This document shows positions 11,391-21,999 of a stretch of DNA of 61,205 nucleotides, in pieces. This DNA is from Cudoniella acicularis. Lineage: Eukaryota > Ascomycota > Leotiomycetes > Helotiales > Helotiaceae. The stretch spans positions 1 to 61,205 of the forward strand of contig JAAMPI010000135.1 in the NCBI GenBank assembly GCA_013054445.1. The letters are read 5' to 3'. The notes beneath the pieces are model-generated. The model had not been told where the DNA came from and did not search any database. It saw only the letters and a program-made list of their open reading frames with translations. Every line of letters starts with the position of its first letter. Within the stretch, counting starts at the first letter, position 1. Made by a program: the position numbers and the translations under genes.

Positions 11391-12885
11391 TAGTGTGAAT
11401 AGAAGTGGCCGAGTCGTTTATTCCAAATTCCTGACGCGAGGCAGAACGTTTTAAAGTCGGCCCCGAAGAGGCTCTACAACCGCAAAAACCATGCAATACA
11501 GTTTGACAAGGGTTATTTCGATCACAGGTTTAGGAAGGTAAATTCCCGGTCGAGTAAACTCTTTCGATCACCGAATCACCTGCACTATGATTCTGGCAGC
11601 ACTTCATATGCCGTCATGCTCGTGAACATTCCACTTTCGTCGTATGCTCACCGGTAGCGAAATGAAGGAGGTGTGAAATTTTGAGTTCAACAATCGTAAA
11701 GCCCAAAACTGAAGTGGAAGCAAGAGGTAGCCTGGTAACTGGCGCTTGCATCGTCCAATAGATAGTTTGGATAACTCCTAAGCCCTCTGCCCCCAAGCGC
11801 GACAGCCTATTCTCGCCAGGCTTTGGAGAAAGTAAACCTTTCTCTGTGAATGAGGTGTGCCCTCCCTCTCCTGGTAGTGTCAGACGAAACATAACCGACT
11901 TCGCTTCGAATACGGGTAGTTAGTGTTGCCGCTCTACGCAGGCACTAATCACCCCTCAACTCACCCTCTGTTCAGGAAATCAGTCACGCTCCTACTCCCA
12001 TTCCTGGCGACCAATTATACCCTGTTCTACTCTCTGTTCTATTGTGCGAAAGCAGTTAACTTTACACGATTTATTGGGGGTGCCTGTTTCGGCTCCCCCA
12101 AGGACCCCGAAATGGACCCTAACAAAAATAATATATTCAAACTCTCAAAGCCTTTCTATCTCGCAACATAGCGCAGCTCTAGCCCTTGGTTAAAGAGAAT
12201 GCTCACCCGCAGCTTTCACATCATTATTCGCGCTAGGCATTCCCCTCTCTTCTACTAGACTACTTGGCTAGCTTCGACTAACTCTTCACCTGCCTGGTTT
12301 ACTATAGACGTGTCCTTGTGTGTCCTCCCTTTGACCATCGGGTTTTTCTAGTCTCCTTTTACGCTTAGTTGAACTTGCTTACAGCCAATCCCCGGCTCTG
12401 TCCATCCATTAGAGAGCAAATATAGCCCCACAAAACCCAGCTAGCAATTCTTATATGGGTTTGAGGAGCAGAAATATATCCGTTCTTATATAGAAATTAT
12501 GAATAAAGTAGTACTATAACCTGTGCCATCAAAACAGACTTGTTAGTATACCAACTTGGAGCACAATAACTTGGAGCATAACAACTTGCAGAATTACAGA
12601 ACAAAAGCCTGTCGTACAGGTTATAGCATATCAATTAATAGCACATCGACTTGAAACACAACCTAACCAATCTCAACAATAAAACCTTAAGTGGACGTGG
12701 TGTAGCAATTTTCCTCAACTTTATACTACGCAGGCATGCTTGGGAAAGGTCGGATCCTAGAAATAAAGTCCAACCCCTTTGGACAAACGTTTAAGACGCG
12801 TTGGATAGTGTGCAATAGTGGTAAGAATAAACGCCAATTCAAAAATTTTCAGCAAATGTTTTGATTGTGGTCTGAGTATTCCAGA
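11391..12885. other. non-coding or ancient organelle-like insert; 15-base tandem repeat
   Basis: No supported nuclear gene. Part of the stretch (about 11600-12480) reads as long, partly open frames on both strands, with GC-rich hairpins such as GGGGGTGCC...GGCTCCCCC near 12074. This style resembles fungal mitochondrial intergenic DNA, so a nuclear mitochondrial insertion is possible but unproven. At 12553-12597 a 15-base unit AACTTGGAGCACAAT is repeated three times imperfectly. Confidence 0.3.
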
Positions 12886-14988
12886 TCATATGATTGTAAT
12901 TGTATAACGGCCACTTTTCTCGTCATAGAAATCGCAAGGCAGAAAATAGCCTGCTTTAGAGCTGGCTGTCAAGGCATTTGTTATTGCCCGATGATCCAAC
13001 TCCTCCTCTACCACTGCGCCATCTTCTTCAATGAGCTTCACGCTTATATCAACAGAAAAGGAGCCAATACGATGATATGGCTGATCTTGCTTGTAGCTTG
13101 TAAGTAAGATGCCGCAGAGTTCTGATCTTGTGACACAGCAAGCGACACAGTACAATGCGTTCCTGTTGTTATAATCTGCCAGCTCATGGGAGGATATCTC
13201 GGGATGAAGAAAGCTGATAGATGCCTCTCTTAAAAGATCAAAACGAATTCCACTGATTATCAAAGCTGAAAAAGTATCGTCTTCTAAGAGATCATGAAGG
13301 ACCAGCGTATTAAGCAGGACCCCCATTTTCATTGATGACCCGTCCAAGAGACAACCTGTTGTGATATCTTCGTTGCTGACGTAAGAGAGATTTGTTCCCA
13401 AGACCTCAATGAACTCTTCATCGCTGGTACCGGGCATCCCTGGGAAATTGATTCGACCGTCGACCGACGCCCATGACCAGCTAGGAGCCCTGTACGGATT
13501 GCCATTGATAGGATATAACTTGCGGGACTCAGTTTCTCGCCACCAAGGAAGATCAAAAGCCATTGTACGTCTCCACATACCGGCCACATATTCATCGCTT
13601 GTGGCATCTCTCATAGACTTAGCTAACACTGACAAGGCGACCAGCTTATCTTCAGATCTAGTAAGGGAGCATTCAGAATACGCCTCAACCATTTCTTGCC
13701 ATAAAGAATATGCCTTTTGGTTCTTTTTGGGAGAAACTTGCGGACTTGTCCCCTCCAATGTGAACCCGACTTCTTTCTTTTGTAGAGTGCTGCCAGCTAT
13801 GAGAGGAAGCCCATGAGGGAAAATCTCCATAGCATCAAGTTGACGGCATTCCCAGGCCAGCTGTCGTCTACCAAAATGCAGAACCCTACGCGCTAGAATT
13901 CTTTCTTGGAAGACCCACCCTCGACGATTCAATGGGGCGCAAGTAACTTCGTCTTCCCATATCTTGCCATCGAAGAGGTGATACTGTTGTATAGTACCAC
14001 CAATATTAAGCTCAATGGGGGATGGGAGTATAGTACCTAGATCTCGATCGACGAACAAGGAAGAAGAGCTGTTAGTAGCGCTAGTAGCGGAAAGATTCAG
14101 CAGAGCATTTGAATAGATTTCCCCCATCTTAGGGGATTCGTATTGCCAATCTGATTTATCATCTTCATCCTGCATTATGCAGAGCGAGTCAATCCATAGA
14201 TACTGGAAACCTAGTCGGCGTGTAACTTCAATTGCATCCTGAAAGGTCAACGGTAGTGTTGATATGTCAATCCCACACTGGAATTGGTGAATTGTAGAGC
14301 TTTCCAGTTTTGTGTAGTCTTCTGAGCCCCACCGATGGCTTAATGTCAAGTATGGACCTCTCGGTTGCTGTATCGCTGTTACCACAAGCTTGATATCAAC
14401 GCCTTCTTTTCCTAAATAAAGCAGACGACTTGGATAAAAAGATGTTTGATTATATCGACATTTCGCATGATTCGAGTGGCAATTTCTCAGCCAATTTGAT
14501 ATCGTGCCAAAAGCATGCCTTGAGGAGGTGGACCCCCGCAGGCAATGAACATCGGAATAGTCTAATTTTGTCAATTAGCGTTATCATTCATGCTACATCG
14601 GAAGTCGCGTTGGTTCCATACTAAATGAGCAAACAAAATTGACCTCAATCTCGAATATATCTTCCTCCTTAGCATTTGCCATCTCCACATCAACAGTCGC
14701 AAGGCCGAAGTCCATGTTTTGAGGAAGAATCATAGCGCCACAAGTGTATTCAACAGGAAGCGAGTCGGCTCCTTCTTCTAGCAGAGGCGACAATGTCTTT
14801 CTCGCGAGCCATCCTCTCAACTTGCTACAAATCCAACAAGCATCGGCAGCCGCTTGGAGCAGGTCAAATCGATCGTCTCGATAGGGCTCCGCATTCTCAG
14901 GCGGACTCCGACATGCAGACTCTCTTTCCCGGATTTGAAATCGCCTGATTACATATTGCAAGGCTTGCGAACACTTGTTACATAACAT
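12886..14988 (-). CDS. HET-domain (heterokaryon incompatibility) protein, two exons
   Basis: Exon 1 is 14988-14622 and exon 2 is 14561-12886, joined by a 60-base intron (14621-14562; GTATGG donor, AATTAG acceptor). The junction keeps the frame and gives 680 residues. The N terminus has paired cysteines (CNKC, CWIC) as in many fungal HET proteins. The HET domain follows with its hallmarks: YLTLSHRWG, then DAIEVTRRLGFQYLWIDSLCI with QDEDDKSDWQ, and later RRGWVFQERILARRVLHFG. These proteins trigger cell death when incompatible strains fuse. The C-terminal half is variable and unassigned. It appears intact, unlike its neighbours, and sits between repeat blocks, a common setting for HET genes. Trigger partner unknown. 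Confidence 0.88.
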
Positions 14989-15923
14989 AATAGAATAATA
15001 ATAGTAAGGATTAGGATAAGTGGAGATTGAATGCTAAAGGTCAACTGAACAGGTGTGAACAAGGCTGTATGTGAGGAGGAGGCGTTGGTAGGCAAAGAAG
15101 TCACGTGTAGCAGGAAAAAGATTCAGTACAGAACTAATCTCTGGCCCCGGGGGGTCCAGAGAAGCCCCCTTTTTATTAGCTATCTGCTACCGATAGGGGT
15201 CCGATGCCAAGGCCCAATGATGATAGAAATCAATGGCATTATCTGGCATCCCGTGCCACGTATCAGGTGCCCCAGAACCATGATCCTAGATGTCGGAGGT
15301 TTGCTACCGACATCATTCCGGACATCCGCCGTCGATCCAAGCCACGTGACGGACGCCCCCTGGCAGGTAAGCGAACCACATCACACTGTATTTTTAACGA
15401 CCCTTACATAATTAATGACTCAACAAAGACTGCACGTGATAGTTTGACAATTGTGAGGCTGAATCTCCATCACGTGCCGCTAGACCTAAAGAATCGGCCT
15501 CGGTAAGATCCTTACGAGTCAGCAGGGGTCCCAGAATGGATATCTTACTTCGTAAGTCGACACCTAGAAAAGCTGTCCGTAGTTGGTCCGTGAATTCATC
15601 TAAAGTTTAAAAACACAGAGTATAAGGAAACCTGCCTGCTAGATTTATCCAGACAAAAGTAAGAGGTATATAAAATGCCGTATCTTAATAAGCGAGGAAG
15701 GATTTATCGCCCTTACCTAATATTTATATTCATAGCCACGCTAATCGTATTTAATTAAGCATTTTATAAATATCATATAAAGGTGTGGCGTAGTATGGCG
15801 TTCTTCTAGGAGTTTCTATAGCAGCCACGTGTCTAGTTCCTACACAGAGTTGTCACTTAATCCGCTACCTAGTTGTTCTAATCCCTATCCCTATCTTCAT
15901 ACAAGGTACGGAGGTAATGCCTT
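14989..15923. promoter_or_regulatory. 5' flank of the HET gene and of the pogo-like element; CACGTG cluster
   Basis: No gene seen. Four CACGTG hexamers (E-boxes, the usual bHLH target) occur at 15102, 15343, 15433 and 15471, within 375 bases. The part nearest the transposase probably belongs to the element itself, but I could not find its terminal inverted repeat. Confidence 0.4.
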
Positions 15924-17732
15924 ATGAGCGACCGTGCCAGTAAAGCCCTTATAGAGGCCTCCCTGCCAGGAGAGCCTCGAATATATAATACTATATCAAA
16001 ACGTAGTAGAGTCCCTCTAACTACCCTTTATCATCGCGATCATAGGCGGCCCTCTATAGAAGCGAAGGCCTAAGGCCAACAGTATCTTACTCCGCTAGAG
16101 GAGAAAGCCCTCGAAAAGTATTTAAAACTAATAGCTGACCTCGGGAATCCTATACAAATCAAGTGTCTACCGCCCCTCGCCTTTAGTATCGCCCGCTAGC
16201 GTTCTACGACACAGAAAGCGACCAAGCCTCCGAATAAGAACTAGGCTTAAGCCTTCTAGAAGCGTTATCTAGCACTCAAATCACGACGAGTAAGGGCGGT
16301 AGCCTAGGAACATTATAAGAATAACATCTATAATAAGATAACATATTAGTTTAAGGTGATCAGAAAGGTACTAGAAGATCTAGCTATCCTCCTAGAGAAC
16401 GTCTATAATATAGACGAGACAGGAGTTATATTGTCTATACTTGGCTCTATTAAGGTCCTTTTAGGTAAGGACGATCCGCGAGACTATAGAGGCGCGGTCG
16501 TCAAGCGTACGACAGTTACCGCTATCGAGTGTATTAGTGCGAATAGTAGGTTCTTGTTACCTATAATAATTTAGCTAGCTACTACCTATCAAAGTAACTA
16601 GACTATATTCTCTATCCCTAGATAGCACTATACGATCTCTGACTCTAGGTATACCGACTCTAAGATTAGCTTAGAGTGGCTTAAGCGCGTGTTTAAGCCC
16701 TAAACTAGAGGGCAGGCTAACTAGAAGCTGCGGGTGCTGATCTGTAACGGCTTTGGGACGTACGAGACCCTCGAAGCCTTAGAGTTTTGTTTTGAGAATA
16801 GCATTATCCTGTGTCGCCTCCCCTCTCACACCTCCTATAAGCTATAGCCCTGTGATGTCGGCGTGTTTGCCCGCTTGAAGGACGTCTACCGTGACGAGGC
16901 TAAAAGGCTGTTTTAAGGAGGTACGAACACGGTCGGCAAGCAGCATTTCACCTCTCTATATAGCTATACAAGATAAAAGGCGTTCACGAAGAGAAATATC
17001 ATGGCTAGCTAGGCGGCCTGTGGTTTGTTTCCGTTTAACCTAGACAGAGTCCTTAGGGTGACACCGAAGCCGCCTACTCAATCAACTGTTCCGAGGGCTA
17101 ATGAGATAGAGGTGGGTGCGTGTCATCAAGACGACGTACCACTAACGCCTGTGACGCTAGTGTTAGTAGAGGGTCTAGTATCGCTGTAGAATCTGATCAA
17201 ACAGGATGCTCATATACTGAATAAGGCGAGTATACAGCGCCTAGAGCGGTATGTATAGAAGCTTACCCATGCCGCCTAGGTATCCTTTGCCGAACGTGCC
17301 TTCCTTAGTGCCGAATGTGCCCTTCTCGATAATCGAAATCAGATGTTAACTAGAATAAATAACGAAGCTAAAGTTCGCCGATCAACCAGGTCAATCGTCC
17401 TAGGGAAGGCGAAGGTGATGAGCTTTGAGGACACCGAGGTGGCACGAACAGCGCGTGCTGCGAAGGATGTCATCAAGGGCAAGGGAGAACGTGGTTGGAA
17501 GCGTAAGAGTGCTGCGCTAGAGCCAGATGAGCCAGAGCCGGGTGAGGCAGAGCCAGAGCCAGAAGTGACGCGTGCTGCGAAAGAGGTCATCAAGGGCAGG
17601 GGAAAACGTGGTCGGAAGCGTAAGATTGCTGCGCAAGAGGCAGATGAGCCAGAGCCAGAGCCAGAGCCAGAAGTGGCGCAGATGATCGATGTGCCAGTGC
17701 CATGGAGGGCACCAGTTGCACGGATTATATGA
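15924..17732 (+). pseudogene. pogo/Fot1-like DDE transposase killed by RIP-type stops
   Basis: One frame of 603 codons runs from an ATG to a TGA with no indel. It is interrupted by many TAG and a few TAA codons where the family has Gln or Trp (for example at Q, W and Q positions near 16070-16345). Visible family features: NIDETGV (first catalytic Asp), KRTTVTAIE, LEWLKRVF, and later LICNGFGTYETLE (second Asp) and LQPCDV-like sequence. The C-terminal 130 codons are open. They contain a duplicated unit ending in GRGKRGRKRK, which looks like an AT-hook, separated by PEPEP repeats. The transposase would have cut and pasted at TA sites. Terminal repeats not located. Confidence 0.85.
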
Positions 17733-17955
17733 GACTGTTGCACGAGAGAATAGAGCATCGTTTCTCATTTCCTTTAGTTCGGATTTGGTTTTATGGGGGC
17801 GGGAAATCGGATACAATTAATGTTTGTAGCATTCTCGGCGTAATAGAAGGTGGAGTTATGGTTCGCCTGCAAGTCATTAGCAAGTAGTCTTTGTGTCGAG
17901 GCCATACTCTTAACTCAAATCTTTAACACTAGTTCGTAGCTGCGTCTGTTTTTCA
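17733..17955. other. spacer between transposase and zinc-finger relics
   Basis: Nothing recognisable. It may include the right end of the pogo-like element. Confidence 0.3.
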
Positions 17956-18890
17956 TTCTCAAATGGCTCTCCGACTCTGTGCAAGAGCCTAATTCCCCCG
18001 TTGGTATGAAAACTTCGACACTATGAGCTCCCGTTGTATTCTCGGCGATCGATCTTTTGATAGCTGTAGCAGCACAAACGAGCCTTACCCGTACATACCT
18101 TTGACTGTACAGCTTGTGACCGTCACTACGGCCGGGACAGCTCTATAGCAGCACCTACGCGACTCTCCGGTTCATGCTCCGTCCTTCGACTGTGATGGCT
18201 GCGATCGATCGTTCGGTAGCGATGAGGCGTTGTAACAGCAACTGCGGGATTGACCCCCCCCTCCTTTGACTGTGACGACTGCGACCGATCTTTCAATAAC
18301 GAAGAGGCGTTCCAGCAGCACCTGCGGGACTCTCGTACACACCAACAGGATATGGAGACCCCTTTAGATGGGTTTTCCCGCTCTTTCCCGACGTTTAATT
18401 ATGACCCTTCTCTCCTACCAGCTACTTCGTATGGCAATTTGCGGGAGCACGAGGGATGGCGTCGTGGCAGTACTACGTCAGACGATACGTGGAACCGATA
18501 CTAAGATGCGCTGTAAAGCGAACTGCACATGTGGTACGGTATAGAGAACGATTTGACTACATGGTATACGCTTTGTCGCGCAAGTGGTGTCGAGCCGCTT
18601 CTAGAAACGTGTGAGCAATGCGTGGAGGTGGGAGACCGTACACAGAAATTTGGGTAGGTCCACGCTAACGTGGATTATAGGCTATACGAAGGACACGCGT
18701 TAATATTGTTGATTTGATTGAATGGGGACGAAGTGATATTAAAGAAAGAGTTTAGATCTTCGGCACTGTAGCAGAGCTGCGAGCCTATACCAAGAAGACG
18801 CGCAAGATATTTCGCAACACGTTTGACCAAGGAGGCGGCAATATTGTCCTGAGACACTTGCTTCGAAAGATCTTTCGAGAGAGCTTATGA
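17956..18890 (+). pseudogene. decayed tandem C2H2 zinc-finger gene
   Basis: Repeated fingers of the type FDCDxCDRSF...EALQQHLRDS can be read. The best preserved is at about 18265-18343 (FDCDDCDRSFNNEEAFQQHL then RDSRTH). At least two upstream fingers contain TAG or TAA in place of Gln codons. After the finger region the frame continues (NLREHEGWRRG, then MWYGIENDL, TCEQC). The C-terminal block NIVDLIEWGRSD ... VAELRAYTKKT ... NIVLRHLLRKIF ends in TGA at 18888-18890. From memory this architecture occurs as a multicopy family in related fungi. All visible stops are explainable by C to T or G to A change, as in the adjacent transposase. An intron may lie near 18655-18715. Confidence 0.6.
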
Positions 18891-19133
18891 AAAGGTGAAC
18901 ACTATCGTTTTATATTGCGTTCGACAAGTTGTCGGTAGGCAGCTATTGGAGTCAAAAGATCAAAGGCTTTGTCGTGTTCTCGGCCGCAATGGAAGGGAAC
19001 CAGCCTCCAGCTGCGGGGTCGGTTAAATTGCCAGCTGGAAGCACATCAGGCCGAAGTGAACAACAAAACACGTCCGACACTTTCACTTCTACAGTATCCT
19101 ATCTTGCAATTCCCTAGAAAGATATCATCAATA

Positions 19134-19325
19134 ATGTGCGAGACAGCCGAAGTGATGGCCAACGGTTGCGGCCACTTATATGACCTCGATATCAGGAGGT
19201 GCCCAGATGCGATTCGAGATGAAACCACATGTCCGCCACCTCTCGACCGAGTGCGGTACCCCGACGAAGATCATGATGGGAAATGCAAGTCTTGCGAGGG
19301 ACAATCCCCCCCAGATTCTACTTAG
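19134..19325 (+). CDS. small cysteine-containing hypothetical protein
   Basis: A 63-residue frame starting with an ATG in good context (caataATGtg). It is cysteine-rich for its size: MCET, NGCGH, IRRCPDA, TTCPP and GKCKSCEG. The spacing GCGH...C...C...CxxC resembles a small zinc-binding or disulphide protein seen in many ascomycete proteomes, but I cannot name a family. No signal peptide. It may equally be the terminal exon of a longer gene or a chance frame. Confidence 0.4.
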   Translation: MCETAEVMANGCGHLYDLDIRRCPDAIRDETTCPPPLDRVRYPDEDHDGKCKSCEGQSPPDST

Positions 19326-20827
19326 TGTGTCCCCTGGAATTCTCTTTACGGTCGCAACAATTCACATGTATGTATAGATCTCACATATAGTAGGATATGA
19401 GGTTTTAGGAGCAACGTTTGGCAAATGATTACTTGCAAGACTGCGTTTCAAAGTGGGATCTTTCGAAGTTGGGATATTATAATTGGATAGTAAAGAATTA
19501 TATTATTATGAGTCTAATTATTGCTGAGTCTTGAAAAGACGACTTCACCTTCAGCTTTGCAGTTTCGCCGTTAAGGGGGACAGATCTTCGCTTCTAACCT
19601 TACCGATTCTAGCCTAGTCGCAATTTTCAGCCGCACAATCACGAAGGGCCAAATTTGGCTCGCGAGGCTACTCCCAACAACGACCGCTGCCCTTCCTCCT
19701 ATATTGTTGATATGGCAAAGAATCTGAGTCCGCAGCATGAAATACGCATTGCTATTCGGTTTGATACCACTAACGTTCCTGGAGAGCCAAGGAATCGGTT
19801 GAGACGCATTGCTAATGACTTTGCTGAGTCGAAGCTGTCGAGAATGTTTGACTCTGATTCCGACTTTTTCCACTGGTCCCCCGATTTTGATCTCACTACT
19901 AGCAAACGAATCTGGATGCTCTGTGACTTTAATATCAGCGGAAAGGTTCTTCAAGTGGACGCGGTTCCAATACGGTGGTGGAATGTTACTTACGACCACC
20001 AACAATCGCCGTAAGCTGTTGCCCCTCTAATTCTGCTCATCACCCTAAAATACTCGATAGGAGGTTTACCGAACGTTGGATGAATGGGAAATCCTTTACC
20101 AACCGTTATCCATGGGGAGGGAGGGACAATGAATGGGAATATCGTTTGCAACAAAGGAATATAGAGAGACCGAGAGAGGCATTAATAACGGGAGAATAAT
20201 CAGGCTTGGGTTGATGGAAGACGAATCAAAGGTGTTTGGAAGGTAGAAATTATGCTTCAAAACATTTGGTATGAAGAAATGCAGATTAAATCTAGATAGA
20301 ATTCTGATTTTATGTCATTTAATTAGGATATAATATACGGCTACCATGTCACAATTCGGAGCCCCTTTGAACCTAACATCCCCTGACAAACGTGCGATCA
20401 CTCCTAGCAGAAGGTCGAAGCAACTTGACTCTTTAAAACGATTATATAGGTAGTTCTGCTACTATATATAGAGCGCCCGCTCATTGTCGAGCATATGAAC
20501 AGGAACACGGCTACGCGTCCGGCGTTCCTTCCTCTTGCAGGCATCGTGCCTTATGCATTTCCATCTGCTTTTGTGTGCCCCTCCCTGTTATCACCCTACC
20601 ATTATCATCTTTGAAGCTACAGTCGTAGACTTCCTTGGCGGGACCCTCTCGGGGACGAAAATCAGGGCCGCCCGAGGTGGCAGATCAGGATCGGTGGTAT
20701 ACCGCCAATCTATCTCGATCGCACGGCGTGCGGCAGGTGTTGTCCCTGAGGTCCCGTGTGCCTCTCTCCTGCAAATGTAAGACCTGCCGTAGTCAGGACA
20801 CAAAGGGAGCTTGCATGGGTAGGCCTA
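19326..20827. other. intergenic; ambiguous open frames
   Basis: About 19571-20014 is open on both strands (143 codons minus, 119 codons plus) but neither frame has a clear ATG start in context or a recognisable domain. The remainder shows nothing. The stretch ends at the left target-site copy of the solo LTR. Confidence 0.35.
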
Positions 20828-21091
20828 TGTAACGTTCTGTTATCACGTGAGATCTCGATGTCACGTGAATGGGGTTTACTTAGCCTTGGAAGCGTCAAGT
20901 AGTTTCTTGTAGAGCGTTATCCTAATCAAATAATGATATTAGAATATGAGTTAAGCACGAGCTCTAACATAGGAGAGCTATATGGCTATATAGGTAGTGG
21001 TGGTTGTGGAGTCTGGGAGTCTAGGAGTAGGCGACTCCCCAGATCCCGGACTCCATCATGTGATCTGATCACATGATCCTGGGTCGTGACA
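20828..21091. mobile_element. solo LTR of a retrotransposon
   Basis: A 264-base unit begins TGTAAC and ends GTGACA (TG...CA). It is flanked on both sides by the 5-base direct repeat GCCTA (20823-20827 and 21092-21096), as expected for Ty3/gypsy-type integration followed by LTR-LTR recombination. Inside are two CACGTG sites (near 20844 and 20861) and, close to the right end, a 23-base palindrome (21055-21077) with arms ATCATGTGATC around a single T. No internal retrotransposon sequence remains beside it. Confidence 0.75.
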
Positions 21092-21999
21092 GCCTATTTG
21101 TGACCGAGAGGGAGGTCAGCATCGTCAACCTCGTCATTGAGCTCGGAAGGAACGGGAGGGCTAAAGACCAAGGAAGTCATGTGTCTGTATTGTGATCAAG
21201 GCGAAAGCAGTGGAGGGTGTCCTGTAAGATACGGAAAACTAGGTTGAGGTAGTTCTGTTCAGCCTAGAGCTCTTCCCTCGGCACGAGGTCAGACAACGCA
21301 CAGCCACAGTCTCACCGCCACAAGCTTGGACCTGGACAGCGCGCTAAAATAAAATACACCGTAATAATTCTGCGGGATGCGCGGAGTTGTTTCGGCTTTC
21401 GGTCTCTTTGATTGGAGGTACCGACCGGGCGTCGCGACATTGCATGAAGATCAGCGCCACCGCAGTCACATGGCTGATAATGATTTCTAGCAAAGTAGTA
21501 AGGCCTAAGGCCCAGGAATAACATATTCATAAGTATTAGAAGTGATAAAAGCTCGACGGCGGAGCTGCGGCAAAGGAACTCTATTACGCTATAAACGGAG
21601 ACTGTCTATAAATCAGGCGTAAGGGCGACGATACGAACATAATTTTCTAGTAGGAGGGGTTTAGGGTGTCCGGGAGTGGCCACGGAATATAACTTAAAAA
21701 AAAATTATAGGAGATATTAAGGTGCATATAGATTTTAAGATGCTTTAAGTCAAAGTACCTATCATTTTTTTCGGCACGCAGGGATAGACGTTAATATGGG
21801 AAAATATTTTTGTATCATAGACGGTATAAGGAAGATTTGGAATGGAATTTTCCTGAGAAGACTCTTCATCAGCACTCGAGAGCACAATATATAATTTTAC
21901 ATTATCCACCTACAACCATACCTCTCTTGCGCCGTCCGGGCCCATCCCAACCATATACGTAATCATACATGGGCCGATCTGTACAACAGCACCCTAGGC
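21092..21999. other. intergenic, 3' flank of MRH4
   Basis: No supported gene. The last 100 bases before 22000 are the probable 3' UTR of the helicase gene. Confidence 0.4.

Noticed and set aside
19571..20014. Overlapping long open frames on both strands
   Set aside because: Neither has a convincing ATG start, splice context or recognisable domain, so I could not decide which, if any, is coding.
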